NCBI RefSeq assembly: GCF_905404315.1 | Contig: NC_066279.1 | Location: forward strand, 1,190,501 to 1,254,500 | Length of the DNA stretch: 64,000 bases | Direction: 5' to 3' | Origin: Leptidea sinapis | Taxonomy: Eukaryota; Arthropoda; Insecta; Lepidoptera; Pieridae | In this document: in pieces, positions 30,901-42,779 of the stretch | Layout of the letters: every line of letters starts with the position of its first letter | Numbering within the stretch: the stretch's first letter is position 1 | The notes under the pieces: generated by a model | Told to the model about the DNA's origin: nothing | The model's database searches: none | What the model saw: only the letters and a program-made list of their open reading frames with translations | Position numbers and translations under genes: made by a program

Positions 30901-31462
30901 CTGCCTTATTCATAATAACGCTTTTCGAAGGTATAAAACTATGTTAGTTAAAACGTGTTTTAAGCCTTTCGAACGTTCGATAAAATTCCTTATTCATATT
31001 CGTTAAATAAATCCCCCATAACTAATACGTCTCTATAATACGCAATGTTGCAATTTCGTACAAAAAAACATGATTTTAACTGATTTAATGAGAAACTGTC
31101 AATGGAAACAGACATCTTTTCAATGTCAATGGTTTGTCAGTTGTCAAAATAATTTCAAACTTCAAAAATCAAAGTTTTGCAGTCTATCGGTTGTCAATCT
31201 ATGACGGATATCCAACAACTTTGAGCGGGAAGCTATAACATAACACATTATCGAACAGCTGATCGATGTCGGCCATGTTTTTTTGCGTTCGAGTGCTTAA
31301 AATAGGTTTAAAAGAAGGGTCCTAGCTACTTTATGCCACGTCAGCTTTATCGAAGAGATAATGAGCGTTTTAGCTCTGATATGCGATTATGAATACCATT
31401 TTTTTATCAAGCATATATTAGCGATGTTTTAAATCGCCGCTAAGCCATTATGAATAAGACAG
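30901..31462. mobile_element. MITE, repeat E copy 1
   Basis: A 562-bp element with ends CTGCCTTATTCATAAT and ATTATGAATAAGACAG flanked by TAA on both sides (30898-30900, 31463-31465). Non-coding; contains TCAATGGTTTGTCAGTTGTC and GGCCATGTTTTTTTGCGTTC. Second copy at 34396-34948. TAA duplication suggests PIF/Harbinger-type. Confidence 0.75.
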
Positions 31463-32698
31463 TAAATTCGTACGGTAGGCAGTCCCGATAATGCCTATAC
31501 GACGCAACGAGTATTTCATACATCTTATTTAGAAAAGTATTGGTCACAGTTAAACGATATTAAGTAGAACGGTACTATTCAGTTTCCAGTTAGATCTACA
31601 GTGCTTACCTTACTAGAAAACCAATGCACTCCACTGAATTACAGTAATAGAAAAACAATTTCTCGAGTAAAAACAGATATTGAGCAAAACTCCAAGCAAA
31701 ACGGATAAAGAATCGAAGTTATTGAAGAACCAGACCGCATACAATAGCGATATCATACGTGAAACAAAGCTGAGAATCACATCCATACACGTAGGTATCA
31801 TCCAATCCCGACCACAGAACACACAGCTCGGCGTCGAGTGCCACTTGCCTTTGTTTTCGCGAATGTGTCACAGCTCATAAAATGGCGCAAACAACTAGAT
31901 TGTCACGAGATCTGTTCATGTAGTCAGGAGTTCCGTAGTATTTTCCGGACATAAACACACGCTTACACTCACGCACATACGCAAACACACACATAAATAC
32001 ACTCACACACATATACACACAGACATTACATACACTTGCAAGGGTAATCAGAACACTTTTTTTTTCTATTACATTTTATATAAAAAGATAGCTTAAGTAA
32101 GTAATCGGGGAGCCACGATACATCCACTCCGCTCAACACCTTAGGGAGGAGGGGATGGCTGAAGAACAGCGCTGCATGGAAACATAAATCCATGATTGCA
32201 TGTCAGGTGAAACTGAGCCTTTTCCTTTTGTTTCACGGCGTATCCTAATTGTTCATTTTATATTTTTAATGATTTGTATAGCAATAAAGAATTTATTAAT
32301 ATTATTATTGTAAAAAGTAGAAGGATTTTTAGGGTTTCGTATCTGACGGGTAACTGACAGAAACTGTTTAAGCGGGCAAGTATTAACATGAGTCTCTGCA
32401 AACATAACTTAATTATTTTTCCGTAGAAAATTGTGAGAAAGCTGTGTTATATCGAGAAAATAAAGGGGGATCTGAATTATTATTCGTCTTAAATAAAATA
32501 ATCATTCAAATTGTTAGTGAATAGATACAACGCAATCAAGTACAAGCAAACTTATTCACATTTAAAACACGCACTTTCAAAAACCTTGGATAACTTAAGG
32601 GGCTAAGGGATGAGTGGGGGATTAAAAAAGTATTTTAATAGAGTAATTTATAGATGCTTCCTTAGTAAGACTTCGCAGTCCGTCTGTCAGGGGGCTGA
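31463..32698. other. No gene seen; CA-rich tract
   Basis: Non-coding. A degenerate (CA)n-type tract spans about 31953-32033. Confidence 0.5.
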
Positions 32699-32711
32699 CA
32701 ACTGAAACTTT

Positions 32712-32883
32712 ATTGTAGTAGGCGTTACTTTGCGGAAATCCATAATTATACAAATGATTTGAGTTCTCTTTAGTGTTAATTCCGCCAATATTTGTGCCTC
32801 GTGTAGAGGCGAAACACGTGTCGAATTGTTTAAAGACGAATATTGGCGGAATTAACACTAAATGAAACTCAAATCATTTGTAT
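32712..32883. repeat. Repeat F, compact hairpin copy
   Basis: Arms 32750-32795 and 32836-32881 (46 nt each, few mismatches) enclose a 40-nt loop made from the F core (GCCTCGTGTAGAGGCGAAAC). AACTGAAACTTT occurs on both sides (32700-32711, 32884-32895), a likely 12-bp target duplication. Confidence 0.75.
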
Positions 32884-33120
32884 AACTGAAACTTTGAGTA
32901 TTATACCTACTATTACCGATATTTAAATATATATTAGATAGAGGTATCGGCTATAAAAACGGCAAAATAAATAGGGACACACACAAACGTGTGATCTTAT
33001 TTGTTTAGTATGGTCGAACTGCAGCCGATTTAGGTACTATAATCTATGAATAAGGATGTTTCAAGGACACGTGAAGTTTCGCATTAACGGCAAACAGCAA
33101 TTACGCATTTTTGATCGCAA

Positions 33121-33458
33121 TCTATTCTAATATATAAAGCTGCAGTGTTTGTTTGTTTGAACGCGCTAATCTCTGGTACTACTGGTCCGATTTGAATGAT
33201 TCTTTCAGTGTTGGGTAGTCCATTTATCGAGGAAGGCTATAGGCTATGTTTTTTTTCCAATTAGGGATCCGTAATAAAATTGCTCTTTTGTAACACAAGG
33301 TGTAAAATCGAAAACCTATTTTTGCGTGCGCTGCAAAAACTATTGACAATAGAACAAAATGTTGTACAGGCTATAATATAGGCAATATTTTATTTCTTAT
33401 AAAACTATCGCGTGAATTATACTTTATATGGCAAAACAACGTTTGCCGGGTCAGCTAG
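33121..33458 (+). mobile_element. Lep1-type Helitron, complete
   Basis: A 338-bp element from TCTATTCTAATATATAAAGC to GTTTGCCGGGTCAGCTAG, preceded by A and followed by T. Internal blocks (GAACGCGCTAATCTCTGGTA, CGAGGAAGGCTATAGGCTAT) are typical of Lep1 non-autonomous Helitrons of Lepidoptera. In Homer intron 2. Confidence 0.88.
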
Positions 33459-33459
33459 T

Positions 33460-34022
33460 AATATAATAAAATCGTAACAAAAATCAACATAATTTTTAAA
33501 GAATACCTACTTGCTGTGTAGAGATGTAAAATATCGAACCCAAAAAGAACTTTATACATTTTTTTCTGTATGTATGTCCGAGCAAAACGCAAGACATGGA
33601 ATTATTTGTGTATTATAGCAGCTATAGTTGAGTTATTTTTTTTATTAAAATTCAACACATAACTCGTACGCAGTGAATTTCCCACTGAACCCTGACATCA
33701 CCTGAATAAATCTAGTTAGCAGTACCGTGAAACTTAAGTCTCATTATTCGGAACGGGATTTTATTTTCAAATTACCTACATCATTAAAATTTTCTCTTTG
33801 TCAATCTATAATTATGTTCTTGTTGTGTTGAATGGCCTAGTTCTTAGCCGTCAGTGGAAAATAAGTCTGAGCAGGTTAACTATACTAAAATAATAAAACT
33901 GAAGAGTTTTTGCTTGTTTATTGGAAAGCGCTAACCTTTCCAACTATCAGACAAACATGAATGATCAATTTTGTGTATCTACTTAGGCGATACTGTAAGT
34001 TATATGGATGCTAATAAACTCA
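33460..34022. other. No gene seen
   Basis: Intronic, no repeat recognised. Confidence 0.45.
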
Positions 34023-34318
34023 TTTTTTATGTCAATTAGGGGTGAGACGAGCAGGACGTTCAGCTGATAGTAACTGATACGCCCTGCCCATAACTATGTA
34101 GTGCCGTCCAGGATTCTTGGAAATCCCAAAAATTGTGATCGACACTACAATTGCGCTCGTTGCGACATAAGATGTTAAGTCTCATTTGCCCAGTAATTTC
34201 ACTAGCTACGGCGCCTTTCAGACCGAAACGTAATGCTTACACATTACTGCTTCACGGCAGAAATAGGCGCCGTTGTGGTACCCATAATCTAGCCGGCATA
34301 AGGCAAAGGAGCCTCCCG
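34023..34318 (-). repeat. Repeat A copy 6
   Basis: From GTCAATTAGGGGTGAGACGA to CAAAGGAGCCTCCCG; the poly(A) end has decayed. Confidence 0.8.
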
Positions 34319-34395
34319 CTCCCTCAAACTGTAACATGGAGATCTTATTCGTATCGTATAAGAGGCCGTTGTTATACAGTGACCGTAAAGGTTAA

Positions 34396-34948
34396 CTGCC
34401 TTATTCATAATAAAACGCTTTTCTAAGGTATAAAGCTACATTAGTTAAAACGTGTTTTAAGCCTTCGAACATTCGATAAAATTCCTTATTCATATTCGTT
34501 AGATAAATCTCCCATAACTAATACGTCTCTATATTACGCAATGTTATAATTGCGTACAAATAAACATGATTTTAACTAATTCAATGAAGAACTCTCAATT
34601 GAAACATACATCTTTTCAATGTCAATGGTTTGTCAGTTGTCAAAAGTCGATGTCAAAATAATTTCAAACTTCAAAAATCAAATATATGAAGTCTATCGGT
34701 TCTCAATCTATGACGGATATCCAACAACTTTGAGCGGGAAGCTATTTATCACATTATTTAACGAACAGCTGATCGATGTCGGCCATGTTTTTTTGCGTTC
34801 GAGTGCTTATATTATACTATAAGTCATGTCAGCTTTATCGAAGAGATAATGAGCGTTTTAGCTCTAATATGCGATTATGAATACCATTTTTTAACAAGTG
34901 TATATTAGCGATGTTTTAAATCTCCGCTAAGTCATTATGAATAGGCAG
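34396..34948. mobile_element. MITE, repeat E copy 2
   Basis: Matches 30901-31462 throughout (TTAGTTAAAACGTGTTTTAA, GACGGATATCCAACAACTTT). The left flank is TTAA; the right flank is AAG, so the duplication is not preserved. Confidence 0.75.
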
Positions 34949-35064
34949 AAGAGAATGAGACAGTAAGAATATAATTTAAAAAGATTAAAATGACGCGAAA
35001 AAGAAGTAAGCGAGAATAGGGACAGATGATGAGTTGATGTAAGAACGGTTAGCCTTCGGCCTAA

Positions 35065-35351
35065 TCTTTATATATATATATATATATAATTCTTCTGTAC
35101 GTGTGAACTCCTACAGTAAACTCCTAAACGGTTGGACCAATTTTAATGAAATTTTCTGTGTGTGTTCAAGTGGATTCGAGAGATTCACAATTAACTACCT
35201 CCTAAATGGCTGGACCGAATTTGAGATTGGTTCAGATTCTCAATACAGTCGACATATAATTCTCCTGCGTATGTTAGTTATCTCCTAAGATCTGGAACGA
35301 TTTTTCAAATTTAGCACGTGTGTACAGGATAACGTCTGTCGGGTCCGCTAG
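35065..35351 (+). mobile_element. Non-autonomous Helitron (TCTTTATATATA...CTAG)
   Basis: Starts after A with TCTTTATATATATATA, contains CTCCTAAACGGTTGGACCAA, ends GTCTGTCGGGTCCGCTAG before T. Same family as 22567-22884 with internal deletions. Confidence 0.85.
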
Positions 35352-35439
35352 TATTTAATATCATATTATAAAGTAATATAGTTAAGAACCATAAAATATT
35401 ATACAAGAGAGAAGATAAGGGTTTCATTATAACACGCAT

Positions 35440-35770
35440 AGATAATTAATACGTATAGACAAAGAGGATGTTAATACTACGTAATAAGAGGCAGGACTGC
35501 CAAAGTAAAAATTGAAATTTAGTTTAGTATGAAACGTGCAGTGATTTGACATAAGTTTGAAATAGTAGTAAATAAGGTATGACGATTGGCGACGAAGTAT
35601 AATCCGGCTAAGTTTGAAAACGAACAGTTGCTTGAAACACAGTGGATTTCGGCTATCTCCGTGTTTTACAAGATTATAGCCGTCATCTGTCATTATATCA
35701 ATGACTGCACGTTTCATACAATCGAGTGAATCGCTTTCTTCTTACAGAGTTTCACTAGGCTAAGTATAGA
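35440..35770 (-). repeat. Repeat H copy 3, minus strand
   Basis: Reverse complement of the H unit, with ATGACTGCACGTTTCATACA at its 5' side and CTAAACTAAATTTC near its 3' side. Uninterrupted, so it serves as a reference for the other two copies. Confidence 0.75.
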
Positions 35771-36712
35771 TTGACTGTGACACCTGTCAACGCGTTGAAA
35801 AAATGGCGGCAAACTGTTATCCTCCAAGTCGTAGCTGTCATGCAAACATAAACATTCGTTGGCTAACAGAGAGGCTCCATCTAAAAATGTTTTGCACATA
35901 ATTCAATCCAATACCTAACACAGTACGACTTTGCTGACACGTCATGTCAATATTAGTTACGTTAACAGCAGTCGCCGAGGGCGACAATCACGAATATCGT
36001 CACAGAGATGATCACGCCCACGTTTGTATTTACTATACCAGGAATGCATAGGGTACCAAGATACATACAAGTTTCTGGCAACTTTCTAGACAAGCTATAA
36101 CGAAAATCATAGAAAAAGGCGCGAAATAATGGCACAAAATTTTCAAAACGATGCTACGATGTAAAAATTTACACAGACTAAAATGTAATCTACTTTCGGA
36201 GTGTTCCATTTTCAAATACTGTACCTAATAGTTTTTTTTAAGTGTATCACAAATGGCCACTCCAAATACTTTCAGTATGGCCCACGAATGATAGCCGGAT
36301 TAATGGACCATCCTATAAGAAAAAAAATGATAATAATAAGGCTACCTAGCATGGCAGGTTAAAAGTAATATGTCACCTAGGTGTTAGCATTATAAGGCTA
36401 GCCTAGATTTTCGTGAAGTTGGAAGAGGAAGAGCTTTCCCAAATTTCTAGGAGAGCTATTTGACGTGTGGCAAACCAGTTTTAAACAAAATTAATTCTTG
36501 TCTGTTTGATGTCCGGTCAAGACTAAAAAAACACTTATTAGATTTAACTCCAATTTTGTATGAACAAACAAGAGGTCGGACCAACATAATAAAGGCTACA
36601 TATTAATATTATATATGCAGGCATACTATTGTTGCTACATTAAAGCATCCGCAGACGAAGTCGCGGGGAGCAGCTACTTGATAATAATAATAATGCTGTA
36701 ATTAATAGATAC
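35771..36712. other. No gene seen
   Basis: Homer intron 2 next to exon 2. No repeat or extra exon recognised. Confidence 0.45.
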
Positions 36713-36869
36713 CTTCGTCCCCTCGACGCTGATGATGCGGTAGAGGTTCCGGGAGGAGTCGTAGAAGAAGGAGACGGAGACAGCGGCGGAGCTGGCTGAC
36801 ATCCACGAGCGCTTGGTCTTCGGGTCTATGTGGAACACGTGCGCCTTACACGTGAAGATTGGTTGCTCC
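36713..36869 (-). CDS. homer: Homer scaffold, coding exon 2
   Basis: Encodes residues 2(last base)-54, the first half of the EVH1 domain: [52 protein letters not shown]. Trp24 of the ligand pocket is in place and numbering matches vertebrate Homer1 without gaps. Acceptor CCTGGACAG|GGAG; donor ACGAAG|GTATCT. It enters after 2 bases of codon 2 (GG|G), which fits exon 1. GC-rich against AT-rich flanks. Confidence 0.97.
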
Positions 36870-36934
36870 CTGTCCAGGTCACACAAGATTACATATTGAA
36901 ATTTATTTGAAATAGAATAATGCATTTATCCCGC

Positions 36935-37470
36935 CGCCGAATTCCACCTTCGCACAACACGCCACAAATAAGGATACCATCCCCGCCATCTGGTTTTTTA
37001 TGACAATAAAGGACGAGACGAGCAGGACGTTCAGCTGATGATAGTAGATACACCCTACCCATTACAATGTAGTGCCGCTCAGGATTCTTGAAAAACCAAA
37101 AATTTTGAGCGGCACCACAACTGCGCACGTCACCTTGAGACATAAGATTCTTTTGCCCAGTAGTTTCACTAGCTACAGTAATGCCTACACATTACTGCTT
37201 CAAGGCAGAAATAGGCGCCGTTGTGGTACCCCATAACCTAGCCGGCATCCTGTGCAAAGGAGCCTCCCACTGGTAAAAAGGATGTGTGGCGATCCCCCAC
37301 AGTGCGGTTTTCAAGGAACTTTCTTCCACATCCTACAAAGTTGTGGAATGAGCTTTCTTGTTTTTGGACGATACGAAAAAAAAAGGGCGTACACTTTTAA
37401 GAGGCCGGCAATGCTCCAGTTATTCCCTTGGTGTTGCAAGAGAATGTGAGCGGCGGTAATCATAATCTGT
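36935..37470 (+). pseudogene. LINE K fragment split by repeat A
   Basis: Left part GCCGCCGAATTCCACCTTCG; right part TGTGTGGCGATCCCCCACAG, TTTTCAAGGAACTTTCTTCC and a GTGTTGCAAGAGAATGTGAG end. Repeat A copy 7 is inserted between CATCTGG and ATGTGTGG. In Homer intron 1. Confidence 0.75.
36994..37274 (-). repeat. Repeat A copy 7
   Basis: TTTTTTATGACAATAAAGGA to GCAAAGGAGCCTCCCACTGG; nested in LINE K. Confidence 0.85.
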
Positions 37471-38380
37471 TAACTATGTCTTTATGTATCCGACACTTAT
37501 AATATTAACAAATACAAAATAAATGATTGTTTTGTGTAATGTTCAAATAAAAATACCCAAAATTACTTAGGTGTAGGTACTTACATTACGTTACGAAGTA
37601 AGTAATTATGGTTAAATATATTTTTTTTCCTTTTCGGTTTTTTCGGCGGTTTGATAAGTGTATTAAAATGTTTTATTTTATAAACTAAAATGGCTTTACC
37701 TTATTAGTACATGCTTAATTTTTGATTACTTTTAAAATAGCCTTTACCTTTGTGGCAGTGAAAAGAGTATAAACACCTGAGTTTTATCTGATCTAAAGCC
37801 AAATAAGGTACTACACAAATCTTATGAAGAACGAGCTTTAGAGAAATTGCAGAGACTGAAAGCTATACGGAGAAGAGACTGTCAGGTCTAAAGCACATTC
37901 GTCGTGGGGTTATTTGTACTATACACAACTCAGTATTAAAATCAGTGAAGGAACAATTAATCATCTCTTGATTTCCCACCCTTAGGGATGGAATTTCTTT
38001 TCCTATATGGAACTTTTCCAGGTATGGCCTTTTCAATAAAAAAATAATTAACAAAATCGCACATCAGATTTGAAAAAAAAAATATATATTTAGGCGTCGA
38101 CTTGAGAGCCTCCTCCGTTTTAAATCGTAGGTTAAAAAAGTCATAAGTAAATAGAAATTGACGCGTTCAGAAGTGTCGAATGACAATTTGACATTCAACA
38201 AGTAAAGGTTTCAATCTTTTATCGAACTGAGTTTTGTCGCTTCTACTTTATTGAAGTTCGATAAAGTCGTTGAAAAATCAGCTAACAATTCTATCCTATC
38301 AATAATTATGGGCATAATACTCACTAACAATAAAAATACATGCTGTATATTAATTACAGTGTATGGCCATGTATGAAATT
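37471..38380. other. No gene seen
   Basis: Homer intron 1, AT-rich. Confidence 0.45.
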
Positions 38381-38384
38381 TAGT

Positions 38385-38655
38385 GGTGTCTGCGAGGGAG
38401 TAGTGTGTTGCGTAGATCTATAGGGTCTCTCTGCATATCTACCGCACATATGAGGGAGAATATTAAGAGGAGGTGTTCAGGTCGTATTTACCGCTAACTG
38501 GCAGAATGATTTTTCTAACTTGGGAGTACCGTAGCCGATACTACATAGGAAGATTCAGAGCAAACTATAACCTTGAAGTTCGACTGTGCATCTCCTCCCC
38601 TCTGGTATTGCCGATCGACTGTGCCCATTTGTCCCCTCTAATGTATAAAAAAATT
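38385..38655 (+). pseudogene. LINE K fragment, deleted
   Basis: LRRSIGSLCIS-like block (GCGTAGATCTATAGGGTCTC) joined to a degenerate 3' UTR (TTTGTCCCCTCTAATGTATA) and A7. Confidence 0.55.
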
Positions 38656-38815
38656 AGGGCTCGATATATTCGTGCCATTTAGTTATCCCTTCGTCTATTT
38701 TACGAGGACAAGTACGCAACTCATATATTATTTCATTTTTATATATGATAACGATATATAGAACAGTATGATGCCCCTTGTCACCTTATTGCTAGCTTAA
38801 TAAGCATAACTTTAA

Positions 38816-39125
38816 CGGCCGTTCCCAACATCCTATCTACAGATAGAGATAAATTACTACTTTCTACTGTCAGTAATTAGCTATCAATAATCTGAAGCTG
38901 TCCCAATATATCCAATAAGTCATTCTTATCGCCAGTTCACTGTTGCAATTTCCATACAAACTTCTATCCCTGGTCAGCTATACGTCGTCACATTGACAGA
39001 CAGCGTGTACGTATAAGATGAGTTACCGTCGATAAGTTTGTTGGGACAGAAAAGTCAACAATAGTTACGATTTTTTATCTCAAGTAGGCCACAACCGGTG
39101 ATAGACTGAATATTGGGAATGGCCG
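38816..39125. mobile_element. MITE, repeat G copy 2
   Basis: A 310-bp element with ends CGGCCGTTCCCA and TGGGAATGGCCG and a TAA duplication (38813-38815, 39126-39128). Clear match to 2705-2999. Confidence 0.8.
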
Positions 39126-39371
39126 TAAGGCAGCTTGTCATTTTGTGTCTTCGTTTCGATTGTAGTGCTTTACAATCGTCAAAATCATATTACCAGTAAA
39201 CTGGATATCTTTCCCTTTCATTGTCAATTGCAAAATGTTACGCGATTTTAATCATGACAAAGCATGCAACAGTACATAAATACAGTAAATTTTCCATAAA
39301 ATTAGAAAGAAAGTACAAAGTATGTGAAGCCACAACCAGAGAGTTGAACAAAGCAAACAGAATTTTGTAAA

Positions 39372-39640
39372 GAGGCGGTACTCGGTTAGCTCAGTGGTTT
39401 AGAGCACCGGCACGGAACGACGGAGGTCGTGGGTTCGAATCCCGCATCGTTCATAAAATTTTGTTTTTCAAATTTTATTTGTGTATTAATCCTAGAAGTG
39501 AGGGTTATCACTTTAAAGACATAACAAATTGTTTACAAAATATCTTATGTCAATTTCCTAATATGCAGTTATTGAGGTATATCTATTACAGCAGCTGATT
39601 TGCCTATCAACTGTAGATCTTGTAGTAAGTCCAACCCGCG
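39372..39640 (+). repeat. tRNA-like SINE I, best head
   Basis: The head CGGTTAGCTCAGTGGTTTAG (A box) ... GTGGGTTCGAATCCCGCATC (B box) looks like a tRNA, with an anticodon-arm-like CCGGCACGGAACGACGG. It runs straight into the shared SINE tail TTCATAAAATTTTG, so it is a SINE and not a tRNA gene. Part of the leader block follows at 39550. Confidence 0.75.
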
Positions 39641-40096
39641 GTAACACCTACTCAGAGTGTTGGAGGCATTATCTCCAGTTAGACCCCCTGATACGCAGGT
39701 CTGAATCCCTGCTTTTTTGTTACCAACAGGTAAAAATTTGATGAAATATTTTGCGAATTAACTAGTATCAATATTTTTAAGTTATCTAGGCACTTGAATG
39801 GAGTGGTAACATGAAAACTGCTAGATACAGATAAAATGTTATCAGTATTTAGAAAATCCATATTTTTATAAGGAATTTTTTATCACTACAAAGAGTGAAT
39901 TCAATTTCTATGCAACCATTTATATCCGTCTCCCAGAGGGGCACCAGAGGTTACAGACAGCTCACAAACTCTCTTATTCTTGAGAAACTTAAACTACACC
40001 ATTTCAGTATCACTTTTCCCAAAATGTCCATATCCATTCACACTGTGTATATCTGACACATAAATGGACACAACCAGTTGAGTCAAAAGGTCTTTA

Positions 40097-40590
40097 GCAG
40101 TGAGCCTGGACATAATAAAAGCCTTCGATGTGCCAGTGTGGTACTTATAGCAAAGCTGCCATCCTGTGGGCTTCCGGAGAAGTTATGCAAATGTCACTAG
40201 ATATTTTGCTGAACATTAAGGTTTGTAACAATGTTGCATGCTCCAACTTGAAACCCATAAACACTGGTGTCCTTCAAGGCTGTGTACTATCCCTTACATT
40301 GTTTCTTCTGACTGACAACAGCACAGGGTATACTTCTTACCTCATTCATTTTGGAATTTTGACTCTTGCATTGGGAACTGCATATTTATCTTGAAACTAC
40401 TTGGCTCATACAGCCACTTTGTGACATCAATTACCGGCTGTAATTTTCCTGAACCAATACAACTTAAATACCTTTACACTTAGAGCAAACTCCCAACCTA
40501 AAGGACACATCTTGTAACCTTTGGTATTACAGACATCTATTATTTATATTATATGTGAGCCTCTTGCCCATTTTACCCCTTATATATAAC
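40097..40590 (+). pseudogene. LINE reverse-transcriptase remnant
   Basis: Broken RT motifs: LDIIKAFDVPVW (motif A region, usually LDxSKAFDxVxH) and ACSNLKPINTGVLQGCVLSL then TLFLL (motif B, usually GVPQGxxLSP). A deletion then joins it to a LINE K 3' end (CAGCCACTTTGTGACATCAA, CCTCTTGCCCATTTTACCCC). The only RT-domain remnant clearly seen in the window. Confidence 0.75.
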
Positions 40591-40599
40591 TATTTATTT

Positions 40600-41810
40600 C
40601 TGCAGTCTTATCTAGTTTCATCCATCTGTTTGACATATCGATAACATCTTTAAATTCAGATTAATAATAGAAAAAACTATGGGAAAGCATGTCGGCCCAG
40701 CCAACATTAATTAACATCAACATTAAAATTCATTAAATTTTTACAGATCCTAGACAGATATTAGAAAAGACGAATGATGAGAGAAACCTTAAAATGATTG
40801 TCAAATGTCTATCAAATACCCACTTAGTTCATGAATTAGAAAAAATATCTTATCAATATCATGGTATTGGCTTTATGGTAGATAGATGTACATTTGGTGT
40901 ATCTCAAACCATGTAAAACGTACTAACAATAGTGTAATTATGTTTTATAGTAAATACTAAAAAAATTGTAACTCTATAGTAATAATATGTAAGTTCTAAT
41001 AAATATAATAAATTAATGGTGTATTGAATTCTGATAACTATCACAGCTTTAGTGCATCTCACACGATTAAGTCTATGATTGAGAACATAATTATTATCAA
41101 AGTCGGCCCATCTCTAGAAAACTACACACAGAGGCTCTTAAACACATTTAACCACACTTACAGTCAACTAAAAATATCTTCCCAGTTTTTGAGGCTCTGT
41201 GACAAATGTATATATTGCAACTTCCGTACAATCAGCTTTTTTATAATTCTAAACACATTACTGTAGAGAAAAGTAGGTAATAGGTACAAATTTTGTTAGA
41301 GGTCCTAATAAAAACAATAGATTTATGCTTTATGTGTTCAGATAGTATTTTAAATAACAACAATCTGAGAAAAGATGACTGTAATGTGAATTTGTTTCCA
41401 CCCTAATTAATTTCTCAGAGTGCCTGCACCATATTTAGATCAGCAATAAGCTCAAGTCCCTTGATGTTGTATATAGGCTAGTCATTCAAACGTACACAAT
41501 CATTAACCTTTTGTGCAATCAATCGAATCCCAATAGTAGTTGCACTTACAGGTTGGAAAATTAGATTAATATGATGCAGTTATTGCGGAAATTCTAAGTT
41601 TCGCAATTATCGAAACTAATACATGAAGCAAAATCTAAATTTAAGAAATATTCTGATTAAAAATAGGATATCCCTTAAAATATCTCTTTGCAGGGGTGAG
41701 AATCCCCTCCCTAAAATATCGAAATATGAGGGAAATGAATTTTCTTTAATTTTTTATCTTTTATGTCACAGAAATATTATATAGGTATAAGCTTTTGAAG
41801 ACTTACAACT
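40600..41810. other. No gene seen
   Basis: Homer intron 1 near the first exon, AT-rich. Confidence 0.45.
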
Positions 41811-41813
41811 TAC

Positions 41814-41818
41814 CCCAT
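41814..41818 (-). CDS. homer: Homer scaffold, coding exon 1 (5 coding bases)
   Basis: AAAATATGGG|GTAAGTT on the minus strand gives ATG-GG followed by a consensus donor. Joined to exon 2 (G|GAGCAACCA) it reads MGEQPIF, the invariant Homer N-terminus; vertebrate genes also place only the first codons in exon 1. The 5' UTR lies right of 41818 and its start is not defined. Confidence 0.85.
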
Positions 41819-42250
41819 ATTTTCTTTTCCAGCAGTCATTTAAAAATAGATTATGAAATATAATGAGAAAATATTCTACTTCATAATTTCCGATCTTAAT
41901 AACACAACTGTCACAAATCGGCTAAACCATAGACTAAACTACTTCAAAAGTTCAAATGTCAGTCGACAATCAGTATGACCAGAACACATAATTCTGATTG
42001 TCTATTGCCAAAGATATTATACCAAAAATGGACACCGTATACAATAATATTGTGATAGTGATCTATTGTATCACGACTTTTTTACAGATTGCAGTTTTGT
42101 GTTCTATTGTAAACAATTTAAATAATATTTTATTTGAGCAGAATTATCAATTACTAATTCTACTTAAACAGAGAGTACGCTTTTTCGGAAATACACTGCC
42201 ATCTATCGTGTAGCTGTCAAACTATATAATGTTAACTGACTACTTGTTCC
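41819..42250 (-). promoter_or_regulatory. homer: Probable Homer 5' UTR and promoter region
   Basis: Sequence directly upstream of the Homer start. No TATA box at a meaningful distance and no CpG-rich island. A GACAGTTGTG motif near 41910 could be an initiator, which is a guess. Includes nothing else recognisable. Confidence 0.35.
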
Positions 42251-42779
42251 TAGATGGCAGTATCAGTATGTTTGTAAGAAAGTTACAAAAAATCACTACT
42301 GAAAATAATACATATTGCGACTCAAGCACATCTCACCTATCCTAAAGCCTATAACTATGTATGTATTGACAAGCCTACCTTGGCTGACACTGACTTCAAA
42401 AATAACAATAATCGTTACTAGAATTAGATTAATTAATTAGATTGTATACTAGAATTTTTTATTATTTTTAGTATTTTAGTGAATCTGAACTACACTAACA
42501 AATAATTTGTCTAAATTTGAGTAGATCTACTAAATTTTGCAATGCAGCAATGAACGAAAACGAATTGCAATTTTATTACAGGCAGAAATTATTCTGCCAC
42601 AGATCGTACCCTTACTGCAAGTCGTTAAGGAGTTCCATTGATCATCCATCATATTTGACTACGACAATTACTTGACCATAACGACTTTACGGTAGGTGAC
42701 CCAAATATCCGGATAGCATAAAAAATATTTGGCCTAGTATTGTTATTTTGCTCCTAAGAATTGAAGAGTTCCGTTACTT

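Noticed and set aside
31953..32033. Possible CRISPR-like or tandem array
   Set aside because: It is a degenerate CA microsatellite with no spaced repeats.
39378..39455. Possible functional tRNA gene with clear A and B boxes
   Set aside because: It continues into the same 3' tail as six other loci (TTCATAAAATTTTG), and the acceptor stem does not pair well, so it is a SINE head.
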